Shown here: positions 1-10,146 of the stretch, one piece after another
Layout: the number at the start of each line of letters is the position of its first letter
Position numbering within the stretch: the first letter of the stretch is position 1
Origin: a virus
Direction: 5' to 3' (one strand)
IMG/VR virus record: IMGVR_UViG_3300042397_003072
Coordinates: 1-37,999 of that record
Length of the DNA stretch: 37,999 bases
The notes under the pieces: generated by a model
Told to the model about the DNA's origin: nothing
What the model saw: the letters and a program-made list of their open reading frames with translations, nothing else
Databases searched by the model: none
Translations under genes and position numbers: made by a program

Positions 1-3000
1 GGCCTAGAAGCAGATCAAGCCAAATGGGATACCTTCAACCAAGGAATAGAATACAAAGGCACATGGACCACTGCTGTTAGATATAAAGTCAACGATGTAG
101 TAAAATACGGTGCTGGATTATGGATCTGTGTTACTCAACATACTGCAGATGCGGCATTCTTAACAGACAGCACCGCGGGTCGTTGGACACAGTTCACCGA
201 AGGCACAGAATTTGAAAGCACTTGGAATTCAGCTACACTTTATCAACCAGGTGACGTTGTGCAATATGGTGGCAATCAATACATTGCAAAAACTGTGCAT
301 ACAGATGCATTTGTTCCGTCAAGCGTTGGTTCAGCCAACTGGGATCTGTACTCAGAAGGATTTAAATTCCAATCTTCATGGGCCGGCGGCACCTCTTATG
401 AAGTAGGCGAAGTGGTTAGCCTAGGTGGTTATACCTATTTGGCAGTACAAGATTCACCTTCAATCACTGTTACTGTTACAGCAGTAACAGCATCTACTGA
501 TGAATTTACCATAGCCTCAACCGCAGGTATAGTAGTGGGCATGGCAGTAAGATTTACTGGCACAACATTTGGTAATGTGTTTACCTCTGCCCGATATTAT
601 GTGAAAACTGTGGCAGCAGGTAACATCACAGTCAGCACCACCCCAGGCGGCACAACCTTTAACATCACCGCTGATGCCGCAGGCACAATGTCTGCTACTG
701 TTTCTGCAGAACCACCAAACACCACATACTGGTCAAGACTCAACGCTGGTATCAGCTGGCAAGGTTTGTGGTCGGATGACCGAGATTATCTGCTAGGTGA
801 TGCTGTAAGATTTGGCGCAAATGCCTACATATGTTTATTAGCTCATAGGTCAGAAGGTGATGACGGATCCACAGTGGGTGCAACAGGCGGTGGACAGGCC
901 AACAGCAGACCCGATCAAGATAGTACAGGCACATACTGGAGTCTATTGAGTGTGGGATCCGAAACTGATATTCTGTCAGTTCGTGGAGATTTAGTCTATT
1001 ACAGCGGTTCTGGTCCTACTAGATTACCTGTTGGACGCGAAGGTCAAGTATTAACCTCTAACGGCACTGATCCAGAATGGGTTACCTTAGGTGAAGTTGA
1101 TCACACATATTTCGTAGCGACCACAGGAGTCGACTTGCCTTCACCGGTGCATGGAAGAACCTGGGACAAGCCATTTAAGACCATTCGCTATGCTTGCGAA
1201 CAAGTTGAGAAAGGTCCTAGAAATCCCGACGCACGATATCTGTTAGAATTGAATCGCGTGTTTGTTCAACGCGAAGTCACAGAATTTATACAGAATCAGA
1301 TTACCAATAACATTGCACCATTTACTTCTGCATTCGTCTACGATGATTTCAAGTGTGAGCGAGATGTAGGCTTTACATTGGATGCAGTGATCTATGATCT
1401 ATGCCATGGCGGTAATATTAAATCACGCGGAGTTGCTAATTCATTAATCGGCGGACTCAGCGAAGATGAGACAGAAGCATATCCAGGATTGGCTATTGAA
1501 TCAGATGAATCTGTAGCTGCCTACAACTACATGCTCACAGTTGTTGGCAATGTGTTAGCACAGACAGCTCCAACAATAAATTATCAGACGCTGAACGGCG
1601 ACAATTCTACTGCCACAGTGGCCCAATATTTTAACAGCGATCTCACAGCGGAAACTGGTGCATTGGCTAATATAACAGCAAGTGTTACACTGATCACTAA
1701 TGCTATCACTGCACGAGCAGCGGCGGTCACAGCACCTCAGATAGCAGCTGCCATAGCCAGTGTACCAGCAAGACGCAGTCCTAGTAATCTCGTAAGAATT
1801 GCCACAGGTCAATATCGTGAAACACTGCCGATCATAGTGCCAGAACAGACCTGTGTGATTGGTGATGAACTGCGTTCAACCAACGCAGGACCTGCAGGCA
1901 GTCAGACTAATAGATCTGATGCAGGTTACAGCGTAGGCGCATTAACTAGATTGCAAACAGTGGTTGACGAAATAGTACGAGGAGCTAACGTTACAGAAAG
2001 CTCGGGCAATACCGCAGTTCAGAGTACAGCATTCCCATATGCCAGCACAGACGAAGCAGCAGATGCTGCACAGTTGGTCAGAGTCATGCAGCATCAGATT
2101 GATTTCAAGATCAGTTCTACGTTCATGGTGAGTTCTGCAGACCCTACAGGGTATAATACTACATTCTTATCAGGATTTAAGGACGCAAGAACACTGCTGC
2201 GTGAAAACAAAGAATTTATCAAAGAAGAAATCACTGCATTTTTAACAGTGAATTTTCCTGCAGTGAAATACAGCAGAACCAAATGCAAACGTGACGTGGC
2301 ATTTATTGTTGATGCTATGGGCTATGACTTGACCTATGGCGGAACTTGGGCCACTTTAGTAGCTGGCACAGCCTACTTTGACGGCGATAACAGCACAGCA
2401 TTACAGATTGACAGCTCAGAAATCGCTGCTACAGTGGCTGCCTACGCTAGATTGAAAGAAATTGTGCAACAGATTATTGCTAATGCCGGAGTGACAAAAT
2501 CCACAGGTAATGCTGCAACACAGTGGACTGATAGTACCAATTTAACAGGCGGTTCAGCTGCCAACGTCACAGTAGGAGCATTGGTAGATATTATTACTAA
2601 TATCATACAAGGTGATAGCACAGAAGCCACAACACCACAGATTACCATTGGTACTATAGCTGGCACAAACACACTCGTTGCTGTCGGACACACACTAGCA
2701 GTAGGTGATGCAGTGATACCGAGAGAAACTAGCAACGGATTAACTAACGGTGTAAAATACTGGGTGGCAACAGTCGGTTCTTCTGGTGTTGATACATTCC
2801 AACTTGCAGCCACATATGGTGGCAGTGTGTTGAGTACATTTACCAACAACGGCAGCCTCAGCATACCCCTGGAAGTTATAGATTATCCTACTGCAACCAA
2901 TGGTGTAACATCAACCACTGCATTGATAGCTGCGGCTGTGACCCTAGATGCTGCACAAGAAACCATAGTATCAAACGCTACAGCATTTATCGCTGCAAAC

Positions 3001-6000
3001 TTCCCTGCATTGGTCTACAACTCTGCCAAATGTGAAAGAGATACTAGACTTATCTTAGAAGCAGTGATGTTTGACTTTATGTTTAACAGCAACTTTAAAA
3101 CTAGAGAAGCTGCTTACTCATATCTACGAGCCAGCGCCAGCGATGTGTATTCACTGAATCAGAAAGCAGCTACTCGTGCAGCATTTACCTATGTAAAAAC
3201 TCAGGCACTAGCCAACGTGGGCGGCAACGCAACTGCGCAGGCTCGCATTGAAACACTAATGACCACATTAGATGATATAGTCTACGGCGCCACTGATGAA
3301 GGCAGTCGTTGTGCCACAGGCAACAGAATGGTTGACTATGCTGTGCTGCAACTAGAGCGCAACAGAGATTATATAGTTGCGGAAATTGATGCGTATATTG
3401 ATTCAACTTATACTACCACAGTCACAGCTGCCACAGCAGCCACTGACTTATTCACTTGCACATCTACTTCTTGGATGACAAGAAACGCAGCTATAAGATT
3501 TACAGGCACTGTGTTTGGTGGAATTAATACTACCACTACCTACTATGTACAGAATGTGGTCAGTGCAACTACCTTTAAGGTTGCTACCACAAGAGATTCA
3601 AACACCGCGTTTGATATTGCCAGCAACGGCAGTGGTTCGATGACAGTGGCTTTATATTACAGCAGCACAGCCTGTCTCAGAGATGTCAACACTTACATCG
3701 ATGCACTCAAGTACGATTTGAAATATCCAGGAAACTACAAATCTAGATATGCAGCTAGGTACTACGCCAACAGCGTAACAGGCAGTTTAGAAGAGGACAT
3801 GTATTATCTTAGAGACGCCACTGGCGTTAGAGATCAAACACTGCAAGGCCTTACTGGGGACTTGTTGGCAGAAAACGAGTTTGGTACATCAAGGGTGTCG
3901 GCGGGAGCCTATTGTTCTTTGGATCCAGGTTGGGGTCCAGAAGACTATCGCACATGGATCATCACACGTTCACCATATGTGCAAGGTGTAACCACACTGG
4001 GCACAGCAGCTATTGGTCAGAAGATCGATGGTTCCTTGCACAATGGCGGTAATGATTCTATTGTTTCCAACGACTTTACGCAGGTAATATCAGACGGTAT
4101 CGGAGCATGGATTACCAACAACGGTCGTGCTGAGTTGGTGTCAGTGTTCTCATACTATGCACACATAGCATACCTAGCAGAAAATGGTGGACGTATTAGA
4201 GCTACTAATGGCAATAACTCCTACGGTGATTTTGGTTCTGTAGCAGAAGGATTCGACGCAACGGAAACACCTGACACTGGCATAGTGGACAACAGACTAC
4301 AGTTTGAAGCAGTGATTGATCGTGTGATCACTGACGGATCTGCTCTACTACAGATAGAATTCCAAAATGCAGGTATAGACTATACAGAAGTTAGTTATAC
4401 GCTCACAGGTGGCGGCACAGGGCAAGTAGTTGAAACTGACGAATTCCGTGACGATGCTGTATTTGAAGTCCGCATGTTGGATCTAGTTGATGACAGTACT
4501 AACGCCGAAGAAGCTGCAGGTAATCTTGGTGGCTTTGGCTATATCACTAATTCTAACACTGCGCAGGGTGGAACATCAACTTCGGTGACTATTGCGGCCA
4601 CAGACGACGAATCTAGCACTGCCTACATAGGTATGAAAATTGTGCTCACAGGTGGTGCAGGTGTCGGCCAGTTTGGTATCATCAGCACATATAATTCAGG
4701 TACAAAAACAGCTGGATTGGTCAAAGAATCAGACGGTGTAGCAGGATTTGATCATTTAGTGGCAGGTACTGCTATAGTCTCTCCAGATGCTTCTACAACA
4801 TATATCATAGAGCCCAGAGTCACATTCACCGCACCTGGATACACATCTACAGCTGCCACACTACCAACTTCAGGCACGTGGACCGCAGTGAAATACGGAG
4901 AAACTGCTGCGGTGTATACAACACTAACAGGCACCTATGCAGGTGCAGGTGTCGGTGCAACATTCACAGTGATACGTAACGGATGGAAATATACACCTTC
5001 TGTACAGGCCGCCGGCACAGGGTATGTTAGATTACAGACCATAACAATTTTAGGCACCAATCTAGGCGGAGCCACAACTGCCAACGATCTAGTAATCACA
5101 ATCACCGCAGTGAATTCTACCACAGGCGCCATCATAGACTTTGATCACAGTGGTTACGGTATAGGCGGCAGATATGTGGCCTTAAGAGCAGGCAGCACAG
5201 TGGGTGCAACTTCAGAAGATGGCGTAGCGTGGTCTACAAGAACCAGCTTGATGCCAAGTGGTGCAAACTGGATAGCAATGACTGCCGGTTTGTTTGACGA
5301 TGGATCTACAGTAGGCAAAGTAAGTAAATTCGTAGCAGTAGCAGGAGGCAGTGCTAACACTACAGCTGCGTATTCTGAAGACGGTATCACATGGACTGCA
5401 AAGAGCATAGTAACGTCTGCTACATGGGTTGATGTGGCATTTGGTGCTGGAAAATTTGTAGCTGTCAGCAGCGATGTGACTACAGTGCGAATCAGCAACG
5501 ACGGTGAAAACTGGGACCAAACCGGTACATTAACCACAACAGGTTTCACTGCAATTGCATACGGAAAGAACAGATTTGTTGCAATTAAGAGTGGCACCGC
5601 AGTGACCAATCATGCCACATCAACAACAGTCACAGGCACATGGACTGCAGGTACACTGCCGTCAAGCTCAAACTGGAACAGCATCGCCTATGGTAACAAC
5701 AGATTTGTTGCAATATCTGCCACTAGTGGAACCATAGCTGCTTACAGCTTGGACGGAATTACATGGGCAGCCAGCACATTACCAGCGACAGCATTATGGA
5801 CTAAAGTCACTTACGGTCAGGGAGTATTCCTTGCTGTGAGTACAACCACAGCAGCAGCAACTTCACCAGATGGCATCACATGGACTTCAAGAACAACCAG
5901 CACAGCAGCCAGTGGTTTCTCAGCAGTGACTTTTGGTAATAGAAATAGATACGGCTTGTTCGTAGGTGTTGGCGCCGGTACAGGTGATGTGGCTACATAC

Positions 6001-7050
6001 ATCAGAACAGGTGCTACAGCTAGAGGCCGAGCCAAGGTGGCTGCGGCCAAACTGTTCCAGGTCAATATCACAGAACCTGGATCGGGCTATACCACAATAC
6101 CAACAATTACATTCACTGATCCCAATAACACATTTGAAGCTCCGGTTACAGTGAGAAAGAACAGTGGCGTATTGGCCAATCCTAGCTTTGTAAACAGAGG
6201 CACACAGTTTGTCACAGGCAGTGGTGAAGTAGACACAGGTGATGGTTATTCAGATCTGTTCCAATCTGGCACATTTGTGGCCAGCCGTAGACTCAGCCAA
6301 CAGCCCACCCCGGGTTCAAACGTGGTGTTCGCCCATTTACCTGACAGAGTGTTCAAGTTGGTAAACACAGTGACTTTCCTTGGAGAGAATGATGGATCAT
6401 ATACCACATTCTTGCAGATCAGTCCGGCATTGACTATATCAGAAGCTCCGCCGGATGGCACAGATATCAGCATGCGTCTGAGATACAGTCAGGTTCGATT
6501 AACAGGACATGATTTCTTAGACATAGGCACAGGTAGTTTCATCGATACTAATTATCCAGGACTACCATTCCAACCACCTATTCCTGCTAATGAGGCAGTA
6601 GAAGCAGGAGGCGGACGAGTATTCTTTACCTCAACTGATCAAGACGGTAATTTCCGAGTTGGTGACTTGTTTGCTATTGAACAATCAACTGGCATTGCGA
6701 CTCTAAATGCTGATGCATTTAATATTTCTGGCTTGCAAGAACTAAACCTAGGTAACGTTACGTTGGGTGGTGGATCAGCAACAATTACTGAATTTTCAAC
6801 CGATCCGTTCTTCACTGCAGACAGTGATAATATTGTGCCCACACAACGGGCAATCAAAGCATTTATTGCTGGACAGATTGGCGGTGGAGGAGCCAGTTTG
6901 AACGTGAACTCTGTGACAGCAGGTAGTATTTTTATCAGCTCTAACATAATCACTACTACAACTACAGGACCAATCAAGATGAATGCGACCTTTGATTTCA
7001 GAGGCGGAGTAATTGGCTTGCCGTTGGCATTCAACTACTTTTTGAACTAA
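1..7050 (+). CDS. Giant virion structural / tail-fibre-like protein, 5' end outside the window
   Basis: The frame is open from base 1, so the first ATG (259) is internal and the true start lies upstream; 2349 residues are visible. Four modules with a Trp followed by a GDVV-type strand and an aromatic (Trp at visible residues 22, 75, 127, 257) resemble small chitin/carbohydrate-binding folds. Four copies of a Cys-x-RD...DA..YDL motif follow (Cys at about 452, 762, 1011, 1225). About residues 1720-2000 hold six to seven blade-like repeats (FVAV...S.DG.TW), reminiscent of sialidase/Asp-box propellers. The tail (VFFTSTDQDGNFRVGDLF) is of a type I associate with marine T4-like phage structural proteins. 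A roughly 75-residue beta module recurs at three places. The role is inferred: part of the baseplate or fibre apparatus, made late. It is followed by smaller fibre genes on the same strand. The general class is secure; the exact virion position is not. Confidence 0.8.
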   Translation, partial: GLEADQAKWDTFNQGIEYKGTWTTAVRYKVNDVVKYGAGLWICVTQHTADAAFLTDSTAGRWTQFTEGTEFESTWNSATLYQPGDVVQYGGNQYIAKTVHTDAFVPSSVGSANWDLYSEGFKFQSSWAGGTSYEVGEVVSLGGYTYLAVQDSPSITVTVTAVTASTDEFTIASTAGIVVGMAVRFTGTTFGNVFTSARYYVKTVAAGNITVSTTPGGTTFNITADAAGTMSATVSAEPPNTTYWSRLNAGISWQGLWSDDRDYLLGDAVRFGANAYICLLAHRSEGDDGSTVGATGGGQANSRPDQDSTGTYWSLLSVGSETDILSVRGDLVYYSGSGPTRLPVGREGQVLTSNGTDPEWVTLGEVDHTYFVATTGVDLPSPVHGRTWDKPFKTIRYACEQVEKGPRNPDARYLLELNRVFVQREVTEFIQNQITNNIAPFTSAFVYDDFKCERDVGFTLDAVIYDLCHGGNIKSRGVANSLIGGLSEDETEAYPGLAIESDESVAAYNYMLTVVGNVLAQTAPTINYQTLNGDNSTATVAQYFNSDLTAETGALANITASVTLITNAITARAAAVTAPQIAAAIASVPARRSPSNLVRIATGQYRETLPIIVPEQTCVIGDELRSTNAGPAGSQTNRSDAGYSVGALTRLQTVVDEIVRGANVTESSGNTAVQSTAFPYASTDEAADAAQLVRVMQHQIDFKISSTFMVSSADPTGYNTTFLSGFKDARTLLRENKEFIKEEITAFLTVNFPAVKYSRTKCKRDVAFIVDAMGYDLTYGGTWATLVAGTAYFDGDNSTALQIDSSEIAATVAAYARLKEIVQQIIANAGVTKSTGNAATQWTDSTNLTGGSAANVTVGALVDIITNIIQGDSTEATTPQITIGTIAGTNTLVAVGHTLAVGDAVIPRETSNGLTNGVKYWVATVGSSGVDTFQLAATYGGSVLSTFTNNGSLSIPLEVIDYPTATNGVTSTTALIAAAVTLDAAQETIVSNATAFIAANFPALVYNSAKCERDTRLILEAVMFDFMFNSNFKTREAAYSYLRASASDVYSLNQKAATRAAFTYVKTQALANVGGNATAQARIETLMTTLDDIVYGATDEGSRCATGNRMVDYAVLQLERNRDYIVAEIDAYIDSTYTTTVTAATAATDLFTCTSTSWMTRNAAIRFTGTVFGGINTTTTYYVQNVVSATTFKVATTRDSNTAFDIASNGSGSMTVALYYSSTACLRDVNTYIDALKYDLKYPGNYKSRYAARYYANSVTGSLEEDMYYLRDATGVRDQTLQGLTGDLLAENEFGTSRVSAGAYCSLDPGWGPEDYRTWIITRSPYVQGVTTLGTAAIGQKIDGSLHNGGNDSIVSNDFTQVISDGIGAWITNNGRAELVSVFSYYAHIAYLAENGGRIRATNGNNSYGDFGSVAEGFDATETPDTGIVDNRLQFEAVIDRVITDGSALLQIEFQNAGIDYTEVSYTLTGGGTGQVVETDEFRDDAVFEVRMLDLVDDSTNAEEAAGNLGGFGYITNSNTAQGGTSTSVTIAATDDESSTAYIGMKIVLTGGAGVGQFGIISTYNSGTKTAGLVKESDGVAGFDHLVAGTAIVSPDASTTYIIEPRVTFTAPGYTSTAATLPTSGTWTAVKYGETAAVYTTLTGTYAGAGVGATFTVIRNGWKYTPSVQAAGTGYVRLQTITILGTNLGGATTANDLVITITAVNSTTGAIIDFDHSGYGIGGRYVALRAGSTVGATSEDGVAWSTRTSLMPSGANWIAMTAGLFDDGSTVGKVSKFVAVAGGSANTTAAYSEDGITWTAKSIVTSATWVDVAFGAGKFVAVSSDVTTVRISNDGENWDQTGTLTTTGFTAIAYGKNRFVAIKSGTAVTNHATSTTVTGTWTAGTLPSSSNWNSIAYGNNRFVAISATSGTIAAYSLDGITWAASTLPATALWTKVTYGQGVFLAVSTTTAAATSPDGITWTSRTTSTAASGFSAVTFGNRNRYGLFVGVGAGTGDVATYIRTGATARGRAKVAAAKLFQVNITEPGSGYTTIPTITFTDPNNTFEAPVTVRKNSGVLANPSFVNRGTQFVTGSGEVDTGDGYSDLFQSGTFVASRRLSQQPTPGSNVVFAHLPDRVFKLVNTVTFLGENDGSYTTFLQISPALTISEAPPDGTDISMRLRYSQVRLTGHDFLDIGTGSFIDTNYPGLPFQPPIPANEAVEAGGGRVFFTSTDQDGNFRVGDLFAIEQSTGIATLNADAFNISGLQELNLGNVTLGGGSATITEFSTDPFFTADSDNIVPTQRAIKAFIAGQIGGGGASLNVNSVTAGSIFISSNIITTTTTGPIKMNATFDFRGGVIGLPLAFNYFLN

Positions 7051-7064
7051 ATATATACATGGAG
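7046..7064 (+). promoter_or_regulatory. Variant late-promoter element plus ribosome binding site
   Basis: ACTAAATA at 7046-7053 resembles the T4-like late -10 element TATAAATA but differs at two positions. With the usual spacing, transcription would start near 7059. GGAG at 7061-7064 lies 8 bases before the ATG at 7073. The ribosome binding site is clear; the promoter is tentative. Confidence 0.4.
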
Positions 7065-7072
7065 AATAAATT

Positions 7073-7393
7073 ATGGCAACAGGAAGACTAGGAGTAGCGG
7101 ATTTAGCAGCAGCTACAAATACCACACTGTACACAGTACCTGCAACAACATTTACAGTGTTAACAGTGAACTTGGTAAACAGAGGTGCAACAGCAGCTAC
7201 CGTTAGAATAGCGGTAGCATCATCAGCAACCCCAGCAGATTCAGAATACATAGAATATGATGTAAATTTGCTGTCAAAAGGTGTGTTGGAAAGAACAGGT
7301 ATAGTTATGGACACTGGAAAGTTGCTGGTGGTAAGATCCAGTGCTGTGAGTGTGAATGCTGTGGCCTATGGCATCGAAACATCAACTGCCTAA
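7073..7393 (+). CDS. Small virion structural protein (beta-rich)
   Basis: This is a 106-residue protein starting MATGRLGVADLAAATNTTLY, with GGAG ahead of its ATG. It is rich in Ala, Thr and Val with alternating beta-strand character, and has no signal peptide, transmembrane segment or catalytic motif. I recognise the general type (small beta-sandwich-like proteins beside fibre genes in marine T4-like phages) but cannot name a family. It sits 22 bases after the giant structural gene and 12 bases before the next fibre-like gene, so it is probably cotranscribed and incorporated in the tail or fibre apparatus. That role is inferred from its neighbours. Confidence 0.6.
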   Translation: MATGRLGVADLAAATNTTLYTVPATTFTVLTVNLVNRGATAATVRIAVASSATPADSEYIEYDVNLLSKGVLERTGIVMDTGKLLVVRSSAVSVNAVAYGIETSTA

Positions 7394-7405
7394 TAGGAGA
7401 TAGAA

Positions 7406-7678
7406 ATGGGAAGAAGTATTCATACAGGAACTGCAGGTAGTGGTGGCGGCATAGGCTCATTAAATGTCGTAGCTAACAAAATAACCAGTATATCTCCTAA
7501 CGACGACATCGAATTTGAACCCAACGGTACTGGAAAAGTAGAAATGCTCAATAACACTGACGCTAATAGTACCACTTCAGGTGCACTGGTAGTAATAGGC
7601 GGAGTAGGTATCGGTGGAAATCTTTGGGTAGGCGGCAACATTGAAGGAGCTGGTACTATCAACGGTGGAACTTTCTAA
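7406..7678 (+). CDS. Short tail-fibre-like protein with a trimer-type C-terminus
   Basis: A 90-residue protein preceded by AGGAGA. Its N-terminus is Gly-rich, and residues about 40-90 carry the TTSGALVVIGGVGIGGNLWV type of sequence that recurs in marine phage fibres, where it probably forms an intertwined beta-structured shaft. Its stop overlaps the next start in TAATG, so translation of the two genes is probably coupled. It ends abruptly after GTINGGTF, a segment that elsewhere continues into a fibre head, so it may be a shaft subunit that pairs with one of the downstream adhesins. That pairing is inference. Confidence 0.6.
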   Translation: MGRSIHTGTAGSGGGIGSLNVVANKITSISPNDDIEFEPNGTGKVEMLNNTDANSTTSGALVVIGGVGIGGNLWVGGNIEGAGTINGGTF

Positions 7679-8637
7679 TGCCAACAGTCAAGCTGAAAAC
7701 ATCTAGTACACCTAGTGCTACTCCCACAGGACTAGTAGCAGGTGAATTAGCTATTAACACTGCCGACAATGCATTGTTCATAGGCAATGCTTCAGGCACC
7801 ACTATAAAAATAGTAGGAACACTGGCAGCTAGCCCTGCAGATAACGTCACAATCACAGGCGGATCGATACAAGGCACAACCATAGGATCAACCACAGCAT
7901 CTACAATAACAGCAAGTAACCTACAGATAGCCGGCGGCCAAACAATCACAGCCGTTTCTACCAGCACAGCACTAGGCACTAGTAACACAACGATTGCTAC
8001 ACAGAGTGCTGTAAAAACATACATTGACACCCACTCTGCATCTTTGAAAAATATCACGACTTTCACAGCCACAGGTACTTATACCAAAAGCGGCACAGAC
8101 GTGAGACAGATCAGAGTGGTGGTAGTGGGTGGTGGTGGTGGTGGCAGAGGCTACGGTGAAAGCGGCGGCGCTGGCGGTTTCTCGGAACGTTGGTTAGATG
8201 CTACTAGCATCACAACAGTGGCGGTTACTGTGGGCGGTTCTGGTGCAGGCGGAGTGTATTATGGAAACAGTCCAAGCGGCGGAACCACCAGTTTTGGTGC
8301 TTTTGTGTCAGCCTCAGGTGGCAACGGAGCCAACAATAATCAAGATCACACAGGTGGTCGTGGCGGCACAGGCAGCGGCGGCTCATTAAATTTTGATGGT
8401 GGTGGCGGTGTAGGACATCATAATTGTCACACTGCTAGTTATCATAATCCAGGCATGGGTGGTGCAAGTTTCTTTGGTGGAGCTCAACCCGGAGTACATT
8501 ACACATCACGTTCAGATGATGTGGGCGCATTTGGCGCTGGCGGCACAGGATCAAACTTCTACAACAACGGTGCCAACAACTACGATCGAGGCTTTGACGG
8601 CAAAGCTGGTGTGGTCATAGTCTACGAGTATAGATAA
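7678..8637 (+). CDS. Glycine-rich tail-fibre adhesin, copy 1
   Basis: 319 residues. An N-terminal segment of about 60 residues (GELAINTADNALFIGNASG) matches the attachment-like head of many phage fibres, then comes a linker with IATQSAVKTYIDTH. From about residue 120 the protein turns into a Gly-rich beta domain that begins FTATGTYTKSG and runs through GGGGGGRGYGESGGAGG to the C-terminus VVIVYEYR. Gly-rich phage adhesins of this kind often carry receptor specificity. It is the first of three tandem paralogues, each with the same ends and a different middle. Start at 7678 by TAATG coupling. The adhesin role is inferred from architecture and location. Confidence 0.7.
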   Translation: MPTVKLKTSSTPSATPTGLVAGELAINTADNALFIGNASGTTIKIVGTLAASPADNVTITGGSIQGTTIGSTTASTITASNLQIAGGQTITAVSTSTALGTSNTTIATQSAVKTYIDTHSASLKNITTFTATGTYTKSGTDVRQIRVVVVGGGGGGRGYGESGGAGGFSERWLDATSITTVAVTVGGSGAGGVYYGNSPSGGTTSFGAFVSASGGNGANNNQDHTGGRGGTGSGGSLNFDGGGGVGHHNCHTASYHNPGMGGASFFGGAQPGVHYTSRSDDVGAFGAGGTGSNFYNNGANNYDRGFDGKAGVVIVYEYR

Positions 8638-8638
8638 T

Positions 8639-10144
8639 ATGCCAAGAATAAAAATCAAAACATCAACCACAGCATCTGCAGTTCCGGCCAACGGCAGTCT
8701 CACACAAGGCGAACTTGTGGCCAACTTGGCAGATAACATAGTATGGGTAGGTGATGCTGCTGGAAATCCTGTCAAGCTAATCGACACAATTGCCAGCCAA
8801 AATGCCAACTCTGTAGCCATCACTGGCGGCTCAATAAATTCTACTGCGGTGACGGTTACCAATATCAATAGTTCGGGTCTTACACTCACTGGCGAGAGAT
8901 TATACTACGATGAAGGCTCCAATGCCACCAGCTTTACAGGCAACTGGAATAATAGTACCACATATACCATGGCAGATTTTGGTGGGTTAGGTAGTGTCAC
9001 AGCACATGGCTGGACATCAGGACCTGCCACTTATACTCTTTCGTTATCAGCTATTCCTGCACACACAGAAGTGAGATATGTGTGCTTTTTGCACCTTGTG
9101 GATTCAGTAGACAATGAAACCACAAATATCTATACCATGAACAGCGGCGGAACAGAAACTGAAAGACTGCGTTTTAGAAAGTCCTACTCTACTCCTCCGG
9201 TATACGATCTCGTAGCCAGTGGTACCACAACCAGTTGGCACGGAAATAAATTTTATACCTACACTCCCTGGGGCGGCAATTCCAACTATCCCAATGGCGG
9301 CGGAAACGGCTACATCATCATGGACACTGGCTGGTATGCTCATACACTGTCAACGTTTTCGGCCAGACATGTTCTTGGAGCAGATCAAGCTCAGAGCGAC
9401 GAAGCACAGTATATCAGTCATGTGAAACTATACATAAGAGGTGCTGCTAACACGTTTACTTCAATCAGCACTAGTTTGACTTCAGCAGCGTCAAATACTA
9501 TTCCCACACAGGCCGCAGTAAAATCATACATAGACACTAATTTAGGTACCACCGACAGTTTTGTGAAAAACGTTGTGATCTTTACCAGCAATGGCACGTA
9601 TACCAAAAGCGGTTCAGACGTGAGACAGATCAGGGTCATCTGTGTTGGAGGCGGTGGAGGTGGCAGAGGCTATGGTGAAAGCGGTGGTGCTGGTGGCTAT
9701 GCTGAAAGAACCATAGGCGCTACTGGCATCACAACTATATCAGTCACTGTAGGTGGTTCTGGTGCAGGCGGCAATTATTTTGGAAACAGCCCTGCTGGCG
9801 GAACCACCAGTTTTGGATCTTATGTTTCAGCCACGGGCGGATTCGGCGCTAACAATCATGGATCACACATAGGCGGTCACGGCGGTAACGGATCTGCAGG
9901 TGATGTAAACAGCTACGGAGGCGGCGGGAAGGGACATAACAACGGCGCTAACAATCCCTCAAACTCCGCAGTAGGTCGCGGTGGCGCTGGATTCTTCGGC
10001 GGCTCGAGAAACAGTCATCATGGGTCAGGCCGTCCGGCTGATCACGGTGCTCCAGGTGGTGGCGGAACTGGCAGCGTGGGAAGTAGTGGTGGCATTGGCA
10101 GCGATGGCCGAGGCGGTATCTGTATTATATATGAGTTGAGATAA
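8639..10144 (+). CDS. Glycine-rich tail-fibre adhesin, copy 2, with a 200-residue insert
   Basis: 501 residues. It shares the N-terminal head (GELVANLADNIVWVGDAAG) and the C-terminal Gly-rich domain (FTSNGTYTKSGSDVRQIRV onward) with both neighbours. Between them it carries an extra region of about 200 residues (about 75-290) containing PAHTEVRYVCFLHLVDSVDN, which looks like a separate beta-sandwich, probably a ligand-binding module; I cannot assign it to a family. It begins one base after the stop of copy 1. The insert is the main difference in the tandem set and fits gain of a new receptor-binding module. Confidence 0.7.
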   Translation: MPRIKIKTSTTASAVPANGSLTQGELVANLADNIVWVGDAAGNPVKLIDTIASQNANSVAITGGSINSTAVTVTNINSSGLTLTGERLYYDEGSNATSFTGNWNNSTTYTMADFGGLGSVTAHGWTSGPATYTLSLSAIPAHTEVRYVCFLHLVDSVDNETTNIYTMNSGGTETERLRFRKSYSTPPVYDLVASGTTTSWHGNKFYTYTPWGGNSNYPNGGGNGYIIMDTGWYAHTLSTFSARHVLGADQAQSDEAQYISHVKLYIRGAANTFTSISTSLTSAASNTIPTQAAVKSYIDTNLGTTDSFVKNVVIFTSNGTYTKSGSDVRQIRVICVGGGGGGRGYGESGGAGGYAERTIGATGITTISVTVGGSGAGGNYFGNSPAGGTTSFGSYVSATGGFGANNHGSHIGGHGGNGSAGDVNSYGGGGKGHNNGANNPSNSAVGRGGAGFFGGSRNSHHGSGRPADHGAPGGGGTGSVGSSGGIGSDGRGGICIIYELR

Positions 10145-10146
10145 AA

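Noticed and set aside
2442-2864. Long open frames antisense to the giant structural gene (also 5154-5609 and 6639-7034)
   Set aside because: They are low-complexity Val/Ala/Pro translations opposite Thr/Gly/Ala-rich coding sequence, without ribosome sites or recognisable motifs.
7059-7091. A 10-codon reading frame starting at the predicted transcript start upstream of 7073
   Set aside because: It overlaps the real start in another frame and has no ribosome binding site; it looks like a by-product of the GGAG leader.
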